A DNA stretch of 49,369 nt from DASRAP01 sp035277145 (GTDB taxonomy: Bacteria; Gemmatimonadota; Gemmatimonadetes; Gemmatimonadales; Gemmatimonadaceae), in assembly GCA_035277145.1 (NCBI GenBank), contig DATELA010000049.1:1-49369 (forward strand), written 5' to 3'. Positions 1 to 8,642 of the stretch are shown here, piece after piece. The notes below the pieces were generated by a model that saw nothing but the letters and a program-made list of their open reading frames with translations, was not told where the DNA came from and did no database searches. The position numbers and the translations under genes are program-made. The first letter of the stretch is position 1; each line of letters opens with the position of its first letter.

Positions 1-564
1 AACTCCCACCGAATCGCCCGCGACGGATTTCACGACGACCGCGAGGATGATCAACCCAACGATGTCATCGAGCACCGCCGCGCCAAGCACAATGCGGCCT
101 TCCGTCGTATCGAGCCGCCGAAGGTCCGAGAGTACGCGCGCTGAGATTCCGACCGATGTCGCCGTTAGCGCGGCACCGCAAACAACCGCGGGAATAGTCG
201 CGACCCCGAGCGCTCGCGACACGACGAATCCAAGTGCAAACGGAACGGCAACACCCGTGAGCGCCACAACCGCTGCCGTGCCACCGACGGCGCTCAACGA
301 CTTGAGATCCGTTTGCAGTCCGATGGTGAACAACAGCAGTACGACGCCGATTTCGGAGAGTACCGCAATCGCCGGCTGGGATGGATCGAGCAACCCTATG
401 ACCGAACCGCCGAGCACAACGCCGACGATCAGCTCACCAAGAACGGGCGGCTGCTTGAACTTCTGCGCAGCGGCGCCGGCCAGTTTGGCCGCGCCGATAA
501 CCGCGGCCAGCGTGCCGAGCAGCGCGGCAGCGGCGTGGCTGCCGTCCGCGCCGCCAGGGATCAC
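1..564 (-). CDS. CPA2-family cation:proton antiporter, N-terminal part
   Basis: The 188 visible residues form a hydrophobic protein with the CPA2 (Kef/NapA-like) signature. They include QPPVLGELIVGVVLG near residue 40, EIGVVLLLFTIGLQTDL near 75, and GAALTATSVGISARVL followed by GAAVLDDIVGLIILAV, where the paired Asp residues are the expected ion-binding site. The protein would exchange Na+ or K+ for H+ across the inner membrane. The GTG start overlaps the speA stop as GTGA, so the two genes are probably translationally coupled, perhaps linking pH homeostasis to proton-consuming arginine decarboxylation (inference). The C-terminal half lies outside the window, so any TrkA regulatory domain cannot be judged. 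Confidence 0.87.
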   Translation of the reverse strand, partial: MIPGGADGSHAAAALLGTLAAVIGAAKLAGAAAQKFKQPPVLGELIVGVVLGGSVIGLLDPSQPAIAVLSEIGVVLLLFTIGLQTDLKSLSAVGGTAAVVALTGVAVPFALGFVVSRALGVATIPAVVCGAALTATSVGISARVLSDLRRLDTTEGRIVLGAAVLDDIVGLIILAVVVKSVAGDSVGV

Positions 565-2576
565 CGCGCCGCTTCGCCTTCGAGGTAGGTGTAGCCCTCG
601 AGCCCCGCGACATACTCGGCGATGAACATGTTCGCTTCATCGCGCGTGAGTTCTTTCTGGCTCTGCACTTTTCGGCGGAACGTCGCGAGCAGATCGGACG
701 CTTTGAACTGCACGTAGTTCAGCACTTCGGTCACGGTGTCACCGTGCACGAGGTCCGTGAGTTCGTATCCGTTGTCCGCGAGCCGCACGTGCACGGCGTT
801 CGTGTCACCGAACAGGTTGTGCAAGTCGCCGAGGATTTCCTGGTACGCGCCGGTGAGAAAAACGCCGAGGATGTAGCGGTCTTCGTCGCGAAACGCGTGC
901 AGCGGCAATGACGGTGTTCCCTGCAAGCCGCCGATGAACTTGTCGATCTTGCCGTCGGAATCGCACGTGACGTCCTGCAATGTCGCGCGGCGCGTCGGCT
1001 CTTCGTCGAGACGGTGAATGGGCATGATCGGGAACAACTGATCGATCGCCCATGCGTCGGGCAGCGATTGGAACAACGAGAAGTTGCAGAAATAGCGATC
1101 GATCAACGCGCTCTCGACGTCGGCCGCAATGTCGGAGAACTGTTCGCGCTTGAGCTGCACCATGCGCGCGATTGCGTTCATCGTGCACAAGTGAATGCGC
1201 TCGGCGATCGCGCGTTCGCGCAAACCGAGCACGCCACTGTGGAAGAGCGTTTGCGCTTTTTCCTTGTCGTACGTCGCGTCGTGGTACACCTCGCGCACGC
1301 GACGCAGTGCAACGTTCTTGCGCTGCACCGCTTTGCAGTCTTCCATCATCTCGTGCAGCAACTGATGGTCGTCTTCCGTGAGATCGGGAAGCGGCGGTTC
1401 GGCCTGTGATTCGACGTCGATGACACCGAGCAGCAACAGCGCATGGTGCGCGGTGAGTGCGCGGCCCGATTCGCTGATAATGTGCGGCATGGGCAGTTCA
1501 CTCTCGCGGCACGCTTCGGCGAGCGTGTACACCACGTCGTTCGCGTATTCCTGCAGCGAGTAGTTCACACTCGCGTGCGCGGTCGATTGCGAGCCGTCGT
1601 AGTCGACACCGAGTCCACCGCCGACATCGACGTGCGTAATGTCGAGACCGAGACGGCGCAGCTCGATGTAGAAGCGCGTGAGTTCGCCGAGCCCGCGCTT
1701 GATGAAGCGGATGTCGGTGATCTGCGAACCGAGGTGGAAGTGCACGAGCTTGAGCCACTCGCGCTTGCCGATCGACGTGAGCCGGTCGACGAGCGTCATC
1801 AACTGACTCGCGTTGAGTCCGAATTTGGATTTCTCGCCACCCGACTGCGCCCAGCGTCCGGCGCCTTCTGATGAGAGCTTGATGCGCACGCCGATGGTCG
1901 GCGTAACGCCTATGGCTTCGGCCGCGGCGAGCAACACATCGAGTTCAGAGAGCTGCTCGATGACAATGAAGACGCGGTGTCCCAGCTTCTGGCCCATGAG
2001 CGCCAGTCGCATGAACTCCTCGTCTTTGTAGCCGTTGCAAATGATGATGTGGTCGGTGCTCTCGGTCAGCGCGAGCACCGCCTGCAACTCGGGCTTGCTC
2101 CCGCACTCGAGGCCGACGCCCGTCTCCTTGCCGAACTGCACGATCTCTTCGACGACGTGGCGCTGCTGGTTGACCTTGATCGGGTAGATCGTGGTGTAAC
2201 CACCGACGTACTGAAACTCTTCGCGCGCCGCGGTGAACTTTTCCTGCAGCTGATTGATGCGGGAGCGCAGGACTTCGCTGAAGCGCACCAACACCGGGAG
2301 CGCGATCCCCTGCTGCTCGAGGTCATTGGCGAGGTCGAACAGGTCGAGCGTGCGCTCCGGGCGGAGCTTGTCGGGGCGGACGAACACATGCCCGGCGTCG
2401 CCGACGTCGAAATAGCCGCCGCTCCATCCTTCGATGTTGTAGAGGGCGCGCGCTCTTTCTATGGACCAACCCGGTGCTGTGCCGTTTGGCGGCGCCGCCG
2501 GTGCAGAAGGTGCTGCTGGAGCCGCTTGCGATGGTGTCGCCGTTGCGGCCGTTGCTTGCGCAGGTGTTGACGTCAT
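561..2576 (-). CDS. speA: Biosynthetic arginine decarboxylase
   Basis: PLP enzyme converting arginine to agmatine and CO2, the first step of the agmatine route to putrescine. The N-terminal alanine-racemase-like barrel contains YPIKVNQQRHVVEEI, where the Lys should hold PLP, followed by LECGSKPEL, KLVHFHLGSQ and VDVGGGLGVDYDGS. The C-terminal region has the SpeA-type FSLFQSLPDAWAIDQLFPIMPIHRL and the LGVFLTGAYQEILGDLHNLFGD segment. The ATG at 2576 gives 671 residues, close to bacterial SpeA. The in-frame extension to 2642 would run into the divergent DUF502 gene and has no better ribosome site. Residues 3-40 are an Ala/Pro/Thr-rich tail that is probably disordered. Confidence 0.95.
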   Translation of the reverse strand: MTSTPAQATAATATPSQAAPAAPSAPAAPPNGTAPGWSIERARALYNIEGWSGGYFDVGDAGHVFVRPDKLRPERTLDLFDLANDLEQQGIALPVLVRFSEVLRSRINQLQEKFTAAREEFQYVGGYTTIYPIKVNQQRHVVEEIVQFGKETGVGLECGSKPELQAVLALTESTDHIIICNGYKDEEFMRLALMGQKLGHRVFIVIEQLSELDVLLAAAEAIGVTPTIGVRIKLSSEGAGRWAQSGGEKSKFGLNASQLMTLVDRLTSIGKREWLKLVHFHLGSQITDIRFIKRGLGELTRFYIELRRLGLDITHVDVGGGLGVDYDGSQSTAHASVNYSLQEYANDVVYTLAEACRESELPMPHIISESGRALTAHHALLLLGVIDVESQAEPPLPDLTEDDHQLLHEMMEDCKAVQRKNVALRRVREVYHDATYDKEKAQTLFHSGVLGLRERAIAERIHLCTMNAIARMVQLKREQFSDIAADVESALIDRYFCNFSLFQSLPDAWAIDQLFPIMPIHRLDEEPTRRATLQDVTCDSDGKIDKFIGGLQGTPSLPLHAFRDEDRYILGVFLTGAYQEILGDLHNLFGDTNAVHVRLADNGYELTDLVHGDTVTEVLNYVQFKASDLLATFRRKVQSQKELTRDEANMFIAEYVAGLEGYTYLEGEAAR

Positions 2577-2601
2577 CTCTTCAGTTGAAATGCTGCTGCG
2601 A

Positions 2602-3240
2602 ATGATACAAGAATACACCGTGCCTCGCTCAAGTTCGCGCAAACGCGCTCCGACAATCGCACGCCGCCTCCTCGGTCACTTCCTCCGTGGACTCGTCGTC
2701 GTCACGCCGCTGGCGGTGACTGCGTACGTAGTGTGGTTCGTGCTGAAGACCATCGACGGCTGGCTGAACCTGGCGATTCCAGGTCTCGGGCTGGTCATCA
2801 CCATCGCCGTCATCACGCTGATCGGGTTTCTCGCGTCGACGGTCATTACTCGATCGGCGCTGAGCTTCATCGAGGACGTGTTCAACCGTCTGCCGTTCGT
2901 GCGACTGCTCTACAGCTCGACGCGCGACCTGCTCAACGCGTTTGTCGGCAAGCAGAAGCGGTTCGATCAGCCGGTGCTGGTCGAGATCTACAAGGATGTG
3001 CAGGTGTTTGGATTTGTTACACAGGAAGCGATGAAGAATTTGCCCAGTGCGGCGGGCGACGTCGCTGTGTACTGCCCGCAGTCGTACAACTTCGCGGGGC
3101 AATTGCTGGTCGTGCCGACGTCGCGCGTGACGGCGATTTCGGCGGCGTCGGCTGATGTGCTGGCGTTCATCGTTTCCGGCGGCGTCACGGGGACGCCGTT
3201 CGGGCGCGCGATCGCGGCACGCGATCGCGCGGCCGAATAG
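2602..3240 (+). CDS. DUF502 family inner-membrane protein
   Basis: Recognised as DUF502 from the sequence. Basic residues precede two membrane segments (RGLVVVTPLAVTAYVVWFVL and LGLVITIAVITLIGFLASTVI). A cytosolic part follows with NRLPFVRLLYSSTRDLLNAF, GFVTQ and VVPTSRV, segments typical of the family. The function of the family is not established. The start is uncertain: ATG 2590, ATG 2602 and GTG 2620 are all in frame, and none has a clear Shine-Dalgarno sequence. The gene is divergent from speA with only about 25-45 bp between start codons, so the promoters must overlap the opposing coding or leader sequence. Confidence 0.87.
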   Translation: MIQEYTVPRSSSRKRAPTIARRLLGHFLRGLVVVTPLAVTAYVVWFVLKTIDGWLNLAIPGLGLVITIAVITLIGFLASTVITRSALSFIEDVFNRLPFVRLLYSSTRDLLNAFVGKQKRFDQPVLVEIYKDVQVFGFVTQEAMKNLPSAAGDVAVYCPQSYNFAGQLLVVPTSRVTAISAASADVLAFIVSGGVTGTPFGRAIAARDRAAE

Positions 3241-3245
3241 AGGCG

Positions 3246-3674
3246 CTACTCCTCTTTGTAGATCATCGCGCCGACGTAGGCGCCGAGTCCGACGTTAATC
3301 AGGGCACACACCGACGCGATCGCAAAGAGTGTCGTGTCCATCACGCCGGCCATGACCCACGCCCACCACGCCATACCCATCAGGAACCACACCAGAACCG
3401 CGGCGCGCATGGCCGTACCTGCGCCGGCACCGAAACGGGGTCGCATCGCCGCATACATCCATACGACCGTGATGCCGATGAGGAAGTCGATCACAATGAA
3501 GGTGACCATCGAGCTGGTCGCTTCCATGCCTGCGCTCATCGACGGATTCACGGCATCCATCGCTGTCTTGAAGCGAGCGCCGAGCACGTACGTGTTCACC
3601 ACGTAGTCGATGACGTTCATTACCACGCCTGCAGCCAACCCTCCTGCGACCACTTTCCCAGTGTTGATGGCCAC
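3246..3674 (-). CDS. Small four-segment membrane protein, function unknown
   Basis: A 142-residue hydrophobic protein with about four predicted membrane segments: VAGGLAAGVVMNVIDYVV, TFIVIDFLIGITVVWMYAAM, AAVLVWFLMGMAWWAWVMAG and LFAIASVCALINVGLGAYVGAMI. Gly/Ala-rich packing is evident and no catalytic motif is visible. The GTG at 3674 is chosen because GAGGAAGG stands five bases upstream, one of the best ribosome sites in the window; an in-frame extension to 3716 lacks one. It converges on DUF502 with five bases between the stops. Not recognised as a named family. Confidence 0.75.
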   Translation of the reverse strand: MAINTGKVVAGGLAAGVVMNVIDYVVNTYVLGARFKTAMDAVNPSMSAGMEATSSMVTFIVIDFLIGITVVWMYAAMRPRFGAGAGTAMRAAVLVWFLMGMAWWAWVMAGVMDTTLFAIASVCALINVGLGAYVGAMIYKEE

Positions 3675-3825
3675 GTTGCCTTCCTCACTTAGAGTGGACT
3701 TCTGGACGGTGCGCATGCGGAGCGGTCCCGCGCGCGCGGCGAGACGTCGTGCGCCAATGTAGGAAAACTGTTACTTAAGGCAAGGATTTTCTTTCTAATT
3801 CTGGAAAGGCACGTGGCACTACAGC

Positions 3826-3990
3826 AACGGCGTCAGAAGAAGGGCGTTATTCGAAAGGCGTCATTAGAACTGCGTCACTCGAAGGGCGTCATTTGAAGAG
3901 CGTTACCGCCAAGGCGTTGCTGACGCAGTCCGCCTGACGCAGTCCGCCTGACGCAGTTCGTCTGACGCAGTTCGTCTAACGCAGTCGCCG
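3826..3990. repeat. 14-bp tandem repeats in two inverted arms (site A)
   Basis: Six 14-bp units (for example AACTGCGTCACTCG) run from 3826 to 3909. After an 11-base joint, five units in the opposite orientation (TGACGCAGTCCGCC, TGACGCAGTTCGTC) run from 3921 to 3990. Reversed, the right unit reads AACTGCGTCAGACG, matching the left units. The block fills most of the gap between the divergent genes at 3674 and 4007, and could fold as a long imperfect hairpin. Both arms are direct observations; the fold is inferred. Confidence 0.9.
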
Positions 3991-4006
3991 TCAAACCAAC
4001 CCAGCG

Positions 4007-5362
4007 ATGCCCTCCCGAATCGGTCTCGATAAACCAGCGCCGTTCAAAGTCGTCGCCTCGTGGGTGTTGTACGATCTCGCGAACACGATCTTCTCGATGG
4101 GCGTCGTGTCCATCTACTTCTCGCAGTGGCTCCGGGCGGAAGTGGGCGAGGCGCGCGTCGATCTGACGCTCGGCATCATCACATCGATTTCGATGGGCAT
4201 CATTTTCGTCATCTCGCCGCTCGTTGGCGCGATGACGGATCGTGCGAAGCGACGCATGCCGTTCCTGATTGTCAGTACCGTACTGTGCGTCGGCTTTACG
4301 CTCATGCTGGCGCGCTCCGGATACTGGGGCACCGTGATCGCGTTCGTGATCGCGAACGCAGCGTATCAGGCGGGCCTGCAGTTCTACGACGCGCTGCTGC
4401 CCGAAGTGACGACGGAAGAGAATCGCGGACGCATCGGCGGCATCGGCGTCGGCATCGGATATACGGGCTCCTACATCGCCGTCGGCATCGGCATCCTGCT
4501 CGGCACCAGCGATTTCGCGCTACTGTTCACCATCATCGCGATCGCGTTCATTGCGTTTTCGATTCCGTGTTTCCTCTACGTGAAGGAACGCGGCAATCCG
4601 AACGCGGGCCGCGTGTTCGATCCCAAGTTCATCGTTGCGAGCACGCGCAAAACGTTCGAAGCGCTCAAGTACACGGACAAGTTTCCGGGGCTCGCGCGGT
4701 TTCTCATTGGTCGCGTGTTTTACACCGACGCCGTGAACACGGTGATTTCGTTCATGACGCCAATCGCGCTGAACTTGTTCGTGCTCGCGGGACGCACGGA
4801 GCAACAAGCGAGCGATGAAAAGGATCTCGTCATGATGTCGGCCATCAGCTGCGCGATCGTCGGTGGCATCGTGTGGGGGCGCATCGTCGACCGCCTCGGA
4901 CCAAAGCGCACGCTCGACATCGTGTTGTATTTGTGGCTTAGCACGCTCGTGCTCGCGAGCGCGATGGCGTGGTTCGGCATGCCACCCGGAACACTGTGGG
5001 TTGTCGCCGCGCTCGCCGGTATCGGCATGGGGGGCATCTGGAGCGCCGATCGTCCCCTCATGCTGCGACTCACGCCACCCGATCGTATCGGCGAGTTCTA
5101 CGGACTCTACGGAATGGTCGGCCGCTTCTCCGCAATCATCGGCCCGATCATCTGGGGCGTTTCGGCGACGCTGACGGTGCGCGCGCTTGGTTACAACGTC
5201 GGTGCCGGTGACACCGTGCCCATCGCCACGCTCATGAAAGGACAAGGCGTGGCGATCGCAATTCTGTTCGCGATGGTGCTGCTGAGCTGGAGAATTCTGC
5301 GCCGCGTAGACGACAAACCGCGCGACTGGCAGCAACTCAACGCAGGGAGCGCAACGCAGTAA
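4007..5362 (+). CDS. MFS transporter, UMF1 / Atg22-like group
   Basis: A 451-residue protein with about twelve membrane segments. The start VLYDLANTIFSMGVVSIYFSQWL is typical of the UMF1 group of MFS proteins (related to yeast vacuolar effluxer Atg22). SPLVGAMTDRAKRRMPFLI is the MFS loop 2-3 motif, and GRIVDRLGPKRTLDI is its counterpart in the second half. The substrate is unknown; family members are proposed to export small metabolites such as amino acids. The ATG at 4007 follows the 14-bp repeat block closely and no good ribosome site is visible. The stop (5360-5362) abuts the stop of the convergent symporter gene with no bases between, leaving no room for a shared terminator. Confidence 0.9.
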   Translation: MPSRIGLDKPAPFKVVASWVLYDLANTIFSMGVVSIYFSQWLRAEVGEARVDLTLGIITSISMGIIFVISPLVGAMTDRAKRRMPFLIVSTVLCVGFTLMLARSGYWGTVIAFVIANAAYQAGLQFYDALLPEVTTEENRGRIGGIGVGIGYTGSYIAVGIGILLGTSDFALLFTIIAIAFIAFSIPCFLYVKERGNPNAGRVFDPKFIVASTRKTFEALKYTDKFPGLARFLIGRVFYTDAVNTVISFMTPIALNLFVLAGRTEQQASDEKDLVMMSAISCAIVGGIVWGRIVDRLGPKRTLDIVLYLWLSTLVLASAMAWFGMPPGTLWVVAALAGIGMGGIWSADRPLMLRLTPPDRIGEFYGLYGMVGRFSAIIGPIIWGVSATLTVRALGYNVGAGDTVPIATLMKGQGVAIAILFAMVLLSWRILRRVDDKPRDWQQLNAGSATQ

Positions 5363-6658
5363 TCAGAGTTCGCCTTTCGCGATGGCCGCGTTGAATTCCG
5401 CGTCGGGCACTTCTTTGAACTCGCCTTCCCACTTCGCAACCACAACGGTTGCGAGGCAGTTGCCGATCACGTTCGTCATCGTGCGCGCCATGTCCATCAA
5501 CTCGTCGACGCCGAGAATGAGCGTGATGCCCGCGAGCGGAAGGTTGTAGCTCGCGAGTGTGCCGGCGAGAATCACCAGCGACGCGCGCGGGACGCCCGCA
5601 ACGCCTTTGCTCGTGAGCATCAACGTCAGCAGCATTGTGACCTGCTGACCAACGGTGAGGTCGACACCGGCCGCCTGCGCGACGAACACTGCGGCGAGCG
5701 ACAAGTAGAGCGTCGTGCCGTCGAGGTTGAAGCTGTAACCGAGCGGCAGAATGAACGACACGATGCGTCGCGGTACGCCGAGCTTTTGCAACACCTCCAT
5801 CGCGCGCGGGAGCGCCGCTTCGCTCGACGTCGTCGAGAACGCGATCAGCGCGGGTTCGCGCACGCCGCGTATGAATTTCTTGAGCGGCACTTTGAATATC
5901 AGCGCGACCGGCAGGAACACACCGAGAATCAGGACGATGAGCGCGCCGTACAGCGTGAGCACCAGCAGCGCGAGATTCTTGAGTACGCCGAGTCCGCTGT
6001 GTCCGACGGTGTACGCCATCGCGGCGCCGACGCCGATTGGCGCGTACTTCATGATGATGTTCGTGAACTTGAACATCGTTTCGGCCAGCGTCTCACACCA
6101 TTGCACCATCGGACGGCCTTTTTCGCCGAGCATGCCGAGCGCGATACCGAAAATCACGCTGAAAACGACGATCTGAAGCACGTCGCCTTCCGCCATTGCA
6201 CGAATGACCGAGTCGGGGAACAAATGCAGCAGGATGTCGCGCCAGCCCTGCGCTTTGCCGGTGACGTCGCTGAGTTCGTTCGGCAGCACCAGACCGACGC
6301 CGGGTTTCGTGATGTTCACTGCGAACAAACCAATCAGCAGCGCGACGGTCGTGACGATCTCGAAGTAAATGATCGCCCGCAGTCCCATACGTCCGACATC
6401 TCGGAAATGTCCTGCACCCGCGATTCCCGCGACCAGCGTCGCAAACAGCAGCGGCGCGATGATCATCTTGATCATCCGCAGGAAGATCTGACTGAAGGGA
6501 CGGATGTATGACGCGTACTGCTCCGCCACTTCCTTCACGCCACCGGCGTTCAAGTTGATGATCGCGCCGACCACAATGCCGACCCCCAATCCGACAAAAA
6601 TCCATTGGGTCAGCGAGAGGCCACGCTTCTGGGGAACTGTTGCTGCGGGTGCGGTCAT
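5363..6658 (-). CDS. Dicarboxylate/amino acid:cation symporter (DAACS, GltP/DctA family)
   Basis: 431 residues of the glutamate/aspartate or C4-dicarboxylate symporter fold. Visible hallmarks are MIKMIIAPLLFATLVAGIAG near residue 65, the serine-rich re-entrant loop AFSTTSSEAALPRAMEVL, SFNLDGTTLY (the NMDGT-like substrate and sodium site), the second loop LTSKGVAGVPRASLVIL and LGVDELMDMARTMTNVIGN. It imports dicarboxylates or acidic/neutral amino acids with Na+ or H+; substrate cannot be read from sequence. It is the last gene of the minus-strand block containing aromatic amino-acid catabolism, 58 bp after the aminotransferase, so it may supply or export a pathway-linked amino acid or dicarboxylate (inference). 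Confidence 0.93.
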   Translation of the reverse strand: MTAPAATVPQKRGLSLTQWIFVGLGVGIVVGAIINLNAGGVKEVAEQYASYIRPFSQIFLRMIKMIIAPLLFATLVAGIAGAGHFRDVGRMGLRAIIYFEIVTTVALLIGLFAVNITKPGVGLVLPNELSDVTGKAQGWRDILLHLFPDSVIRAMAEGDVLQIVVFSVIFGIALGMLGEKGRPMVQWCETLAETMFKFTNIIMKYAPIGVGAAMAYTVGHSGLGVLKNLALLVLTLYGALIVLILGVFLPVALIFKVPLKKFIRGVREPALIAFSTTSSEAALPRAMEVLQKLGVPRRIVSFILPLGYSFNLDGTTLYLSLAAVFVAQAAGVDLTVGQQVTMLLTLMLTSKGVAGVPRASLVILAGTLASYNLPLAGITLILGVDELMDMARTMTNVIGNCLATVVVAKWEGEFKEVPDAEFNAAIAKGEL

Positions 6659-6716
6659 CGTCGGCAGGTTGGAGTGCGAGCGCGGCTAGGATAATGCGCG
6701 GCGCGCGGCAGATCAA

Positions 6717-7907
6717 TTACGCGGCAACAGTCTTCCCCTGCATGCGACGCAACACTTTACCCGCGCGCACCGCCGCCTCAGTGATTCTTTCCGGCGAAGT
6801 AATGAACGAAACGCGGAAGAATCCTTCGCCGCCCGCACCAAGTCCGCGGCCGGGAAGCACGATCACGCCTTCTTCGTCGATCAACCGTTCGTGAAACGCA
6901 GTCGACGGCACGCCGGCCGGCAGCGGCAACCAGAGATACATCGTTGCGCGCGGCGGTTCGCACGCAAATCCATTCGCGCGAAATGCGGCGACCGCGGCGT
7001 CACGACGCGCCTTGAACGTCGCGACGTTTTGCGGAACGAACTCACTCCACGCGTTCAGTGCAGCGACGCCGGCACGCTGAATCGCCATGAACTGTCCCGT
7101 GTCAACGAACGACTTCACTTTCGCGAGCGTGCCCGCGATCTCCGGTTTGGCAACGGCCCAGCCGCAGCGCCAGCCCGTCATGTTGTACGTCTTCGAGAGC
7201 GAGTGAAACTCGATCGCCACATCGCGCGCGCCATCGATCTGGAAAATGCTCGGCGGTACGTAACCATCGAACGCGAGCTCCGAATACGCGTTGTCGTACA
7301 CGAGCAGCACGTCGTTCTTCGCGCTCCACTTCACCACCTGCGCGAGATACTCGTTGGGCGCAGTCGCCGCGGTTGGATTGTTCGGATAGTTGACGTACAG
7401 AATCTTCGCGCGCCTGGCGACATCGGCAGGAATCGCGTCGAGGTCGATGAGAAACTTGTTCTCGGGTCGCAACGGGAATTCGTGCGCGGTGCCCTCGCTC
7501 AACAACGTGCCGCCCAGGTACGCGAGGTATCCGGGATCGGGAATCAGCGCGATGTCACCCTTGCCGACATACGCGAACGCGAGGTGCGAAATGCCCTCTT
7601 TCGACCCAATCAGCGGAACGAGCTCCGTCATCGGATTGAACGACACACCGAACCGTTTCTGCATCCATGCGGCCGCCGCCTCGCGAAACGGGGCGTAGCC
7701 GAGCCCGAATCCGTAGCGGTGAATCGTGGGTTCGTCGAGCGCTTTGCGCAGTTCGTCGATCGCGGCTTTCGGCGGCGACAGATCTGCATCGCCTGCGCCG
7801 AGGTCGATCACGTCGACGCCCTTCGCGATCAACTCGCGTTTGCGCTGCGGAATCGTGGCGAGGAGGTACTGCGGGAGGGACTGGAATCTCGGCGTATGCT
7901 GGGGCAT
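6717..7907 (-). CDS. PLP-dependent class I/II aminotransferase (LL-diaminopimelate aminotransferase-like)
   Basis: 396 residues, fold type I. PLP-site elements are YVNYPNNPTAA near residue 171, VYDNAYSELAFDG near 203, and SLSKTYNMTGWRCGWA with Lys239 as the Schiff-base lysine; the C-terminal FFRVSFI supplies the substrate-binding Arg. Overall it resembles LL-diaminopimelate/alanine aminotransferases. The neighbours phhA, hppD and hmgA suggest it might instead transaminate tyrosine to 4-hydroxyphenylpyruvate, a step the cluster otherwise lacks. Sequence alone does not separate these options. A 16-bp repeat array lies immediately upstream. Confidence 0.85.
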   Translation of the reverse strand: MPQHTPRFQSLPQYLLATIPQRKRELIAKGVDVIDLGAGDADLSPPKAAIDELRKALDEPTIHRYGFGLGYAPFREAAAAWMQKRFGVSFNPMTELVPLIGSKEGISHLAFAYVGKGDIALIPDPGYLAYLGGTLLSEGTAHEFPLRPENKFLIDLDAIPADVARRAKILYVNYPNNPTAATAPNEYLAQVVKWSAKNDVLLVYDNAYSELAFDGYVPPSIFQIDGARDVAIEFHSLSKTYNMTGWRCGWAVAKPEIAGTLAKVKSFVDTGQFMAIQRAGVAALNAWSEFVPQNVATFKARRDAAVAAFRANGFACEPPRATMYLWLPLPAGVPSTAFHERLIDEEGVIVLPGRGLGAGGEGFFRVSFITSPERITEAAVRAGKVLRRMQGKTVAA

Positions 7908-7927
7908 GAACGGCTAAGGGCGATGAC

Positions 7928-7991
7928 GACGGACAACGAGTACGACTAACGACGAGTACGACTAACGACGATTACGACTAACAACGAGCAC
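7928..7991 (+). repeat. 16-bp tandem repeat array, single orientation (site B)
   Basis: Four contiguous 16-bp units: 7928-7943, 7944-7959 (GACTAACGACGAGTAC), 7960-7975 and 7976-7991 (GACTAACAACGAGCAC). They lie between two minus-strand genes, the flavin-reductase-like gene ending at 8022 and the aminotransferase starting at 7907. The bases after 7991 look like a decayed continuation. Same family as the arrays at 14029, 36850, 37408 and 42684. Confidence 0.9.
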
Positions 7992-8021
7992 GACACAACT
8001 GCGATTACTACTCGACTGCGG

Positions 8022-8642
8022 CTACGGCTGTGTTGGGCGCGGCAGCGCAAAATACGACTCGGCGCTCACATCAACCCACCTGTCCGCACCGGCGCGTGCG
8101 GTGAACCCGATCAATCGCTCGTCGGGAAGTCCGTCGACGAGCACTGCATCGTCCACGTGCACCAACAGAATCTCTCCGATGATGTAACTCGCCGAGCCGG
8201 GGCCTTCACCAACGCGCACGATCGTGTGCAAGCGGCACTCGAGCGCAACGGGACTTTCCGCGACGCGCGGCGGCTTCACCACCTTGCTCGGCGCACGCGT
8301 GAGTCCCGCCATATCGAACTCGTCCGTGCCCGCCGGATACTCGAACGACGTTTTGTTGATTCGCTCGGCGAGCGCACGCGTCGACACGTTGATCACGTAT
8401 TCGCGCGTGGCTTCGATGTTCGCAAGCGTGTGCTTCCCTGCACCGTGCCGGTCGCGCGTCGGCGAGAATGCGCACGTTGCGGGTGACGAACCGCCGAGCA
8501 TGAAATGCGAAAACGGCGCGAGATTGCCGCGGCCTTCAGCGTCGAGCGAACTCACCCACGCGATCGGACGTGGCGCGATCACGCGTACGAGCAACCTCTG
8601 TCGTTCCGGCGGCGTGAGCGCCGCCATGTCGAACACCGCCAT
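8022..8642 (-). CDS. Flavin reductase-like FMN-binding protein
   Basis: 206 residues of the flavin reductase-like split barrel. VRVIAPRPIAWVSSLDAEGRGNLAPFSHF at residues 20-48 and the following SP..CAFS stretch are the typical FMN-binding start of the family; EYVINVSTRALAERIN and the C-terminal IGEILLVHVDD complete it. It could supply reduced flavin or bind another flavin-dependent substrate; no role in homogentisate breakdown is established. Its ATG shares one base with the hmgA stop (TGATG), indicating coupled translation and a link to tyrosine catabolism. A decayed repeat array follows it. Confidence 0.88.
   Translation of the reverse strand: MAVFDMAALTPPERQRLLVRVIAPRPIAWVSSLDAEGRGNLAPFSHFMLGGSSPATCAFSPTRDRHGAGKHTLANIEATREYVINVSTRALAERINKTSFEYPAGTDEFDMAGLTRAPSKVVKPPRVAESPVALECRLHTIVRVGEGPGSASYIIGEILLVHVDDAVLVDGLPDERLIGFTARAGADRWVDVSAESYFALPRPTQP

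Noticed and set aside
5363..6658. Long open frames on the plus strand opposite the symporter, and similar frames opposite speA, hppD and the TonB receptor
   Set aside because: They are Arg/His/Glu-rich mirror frames caused by high third-position GC and overlap clearly recognised genes.
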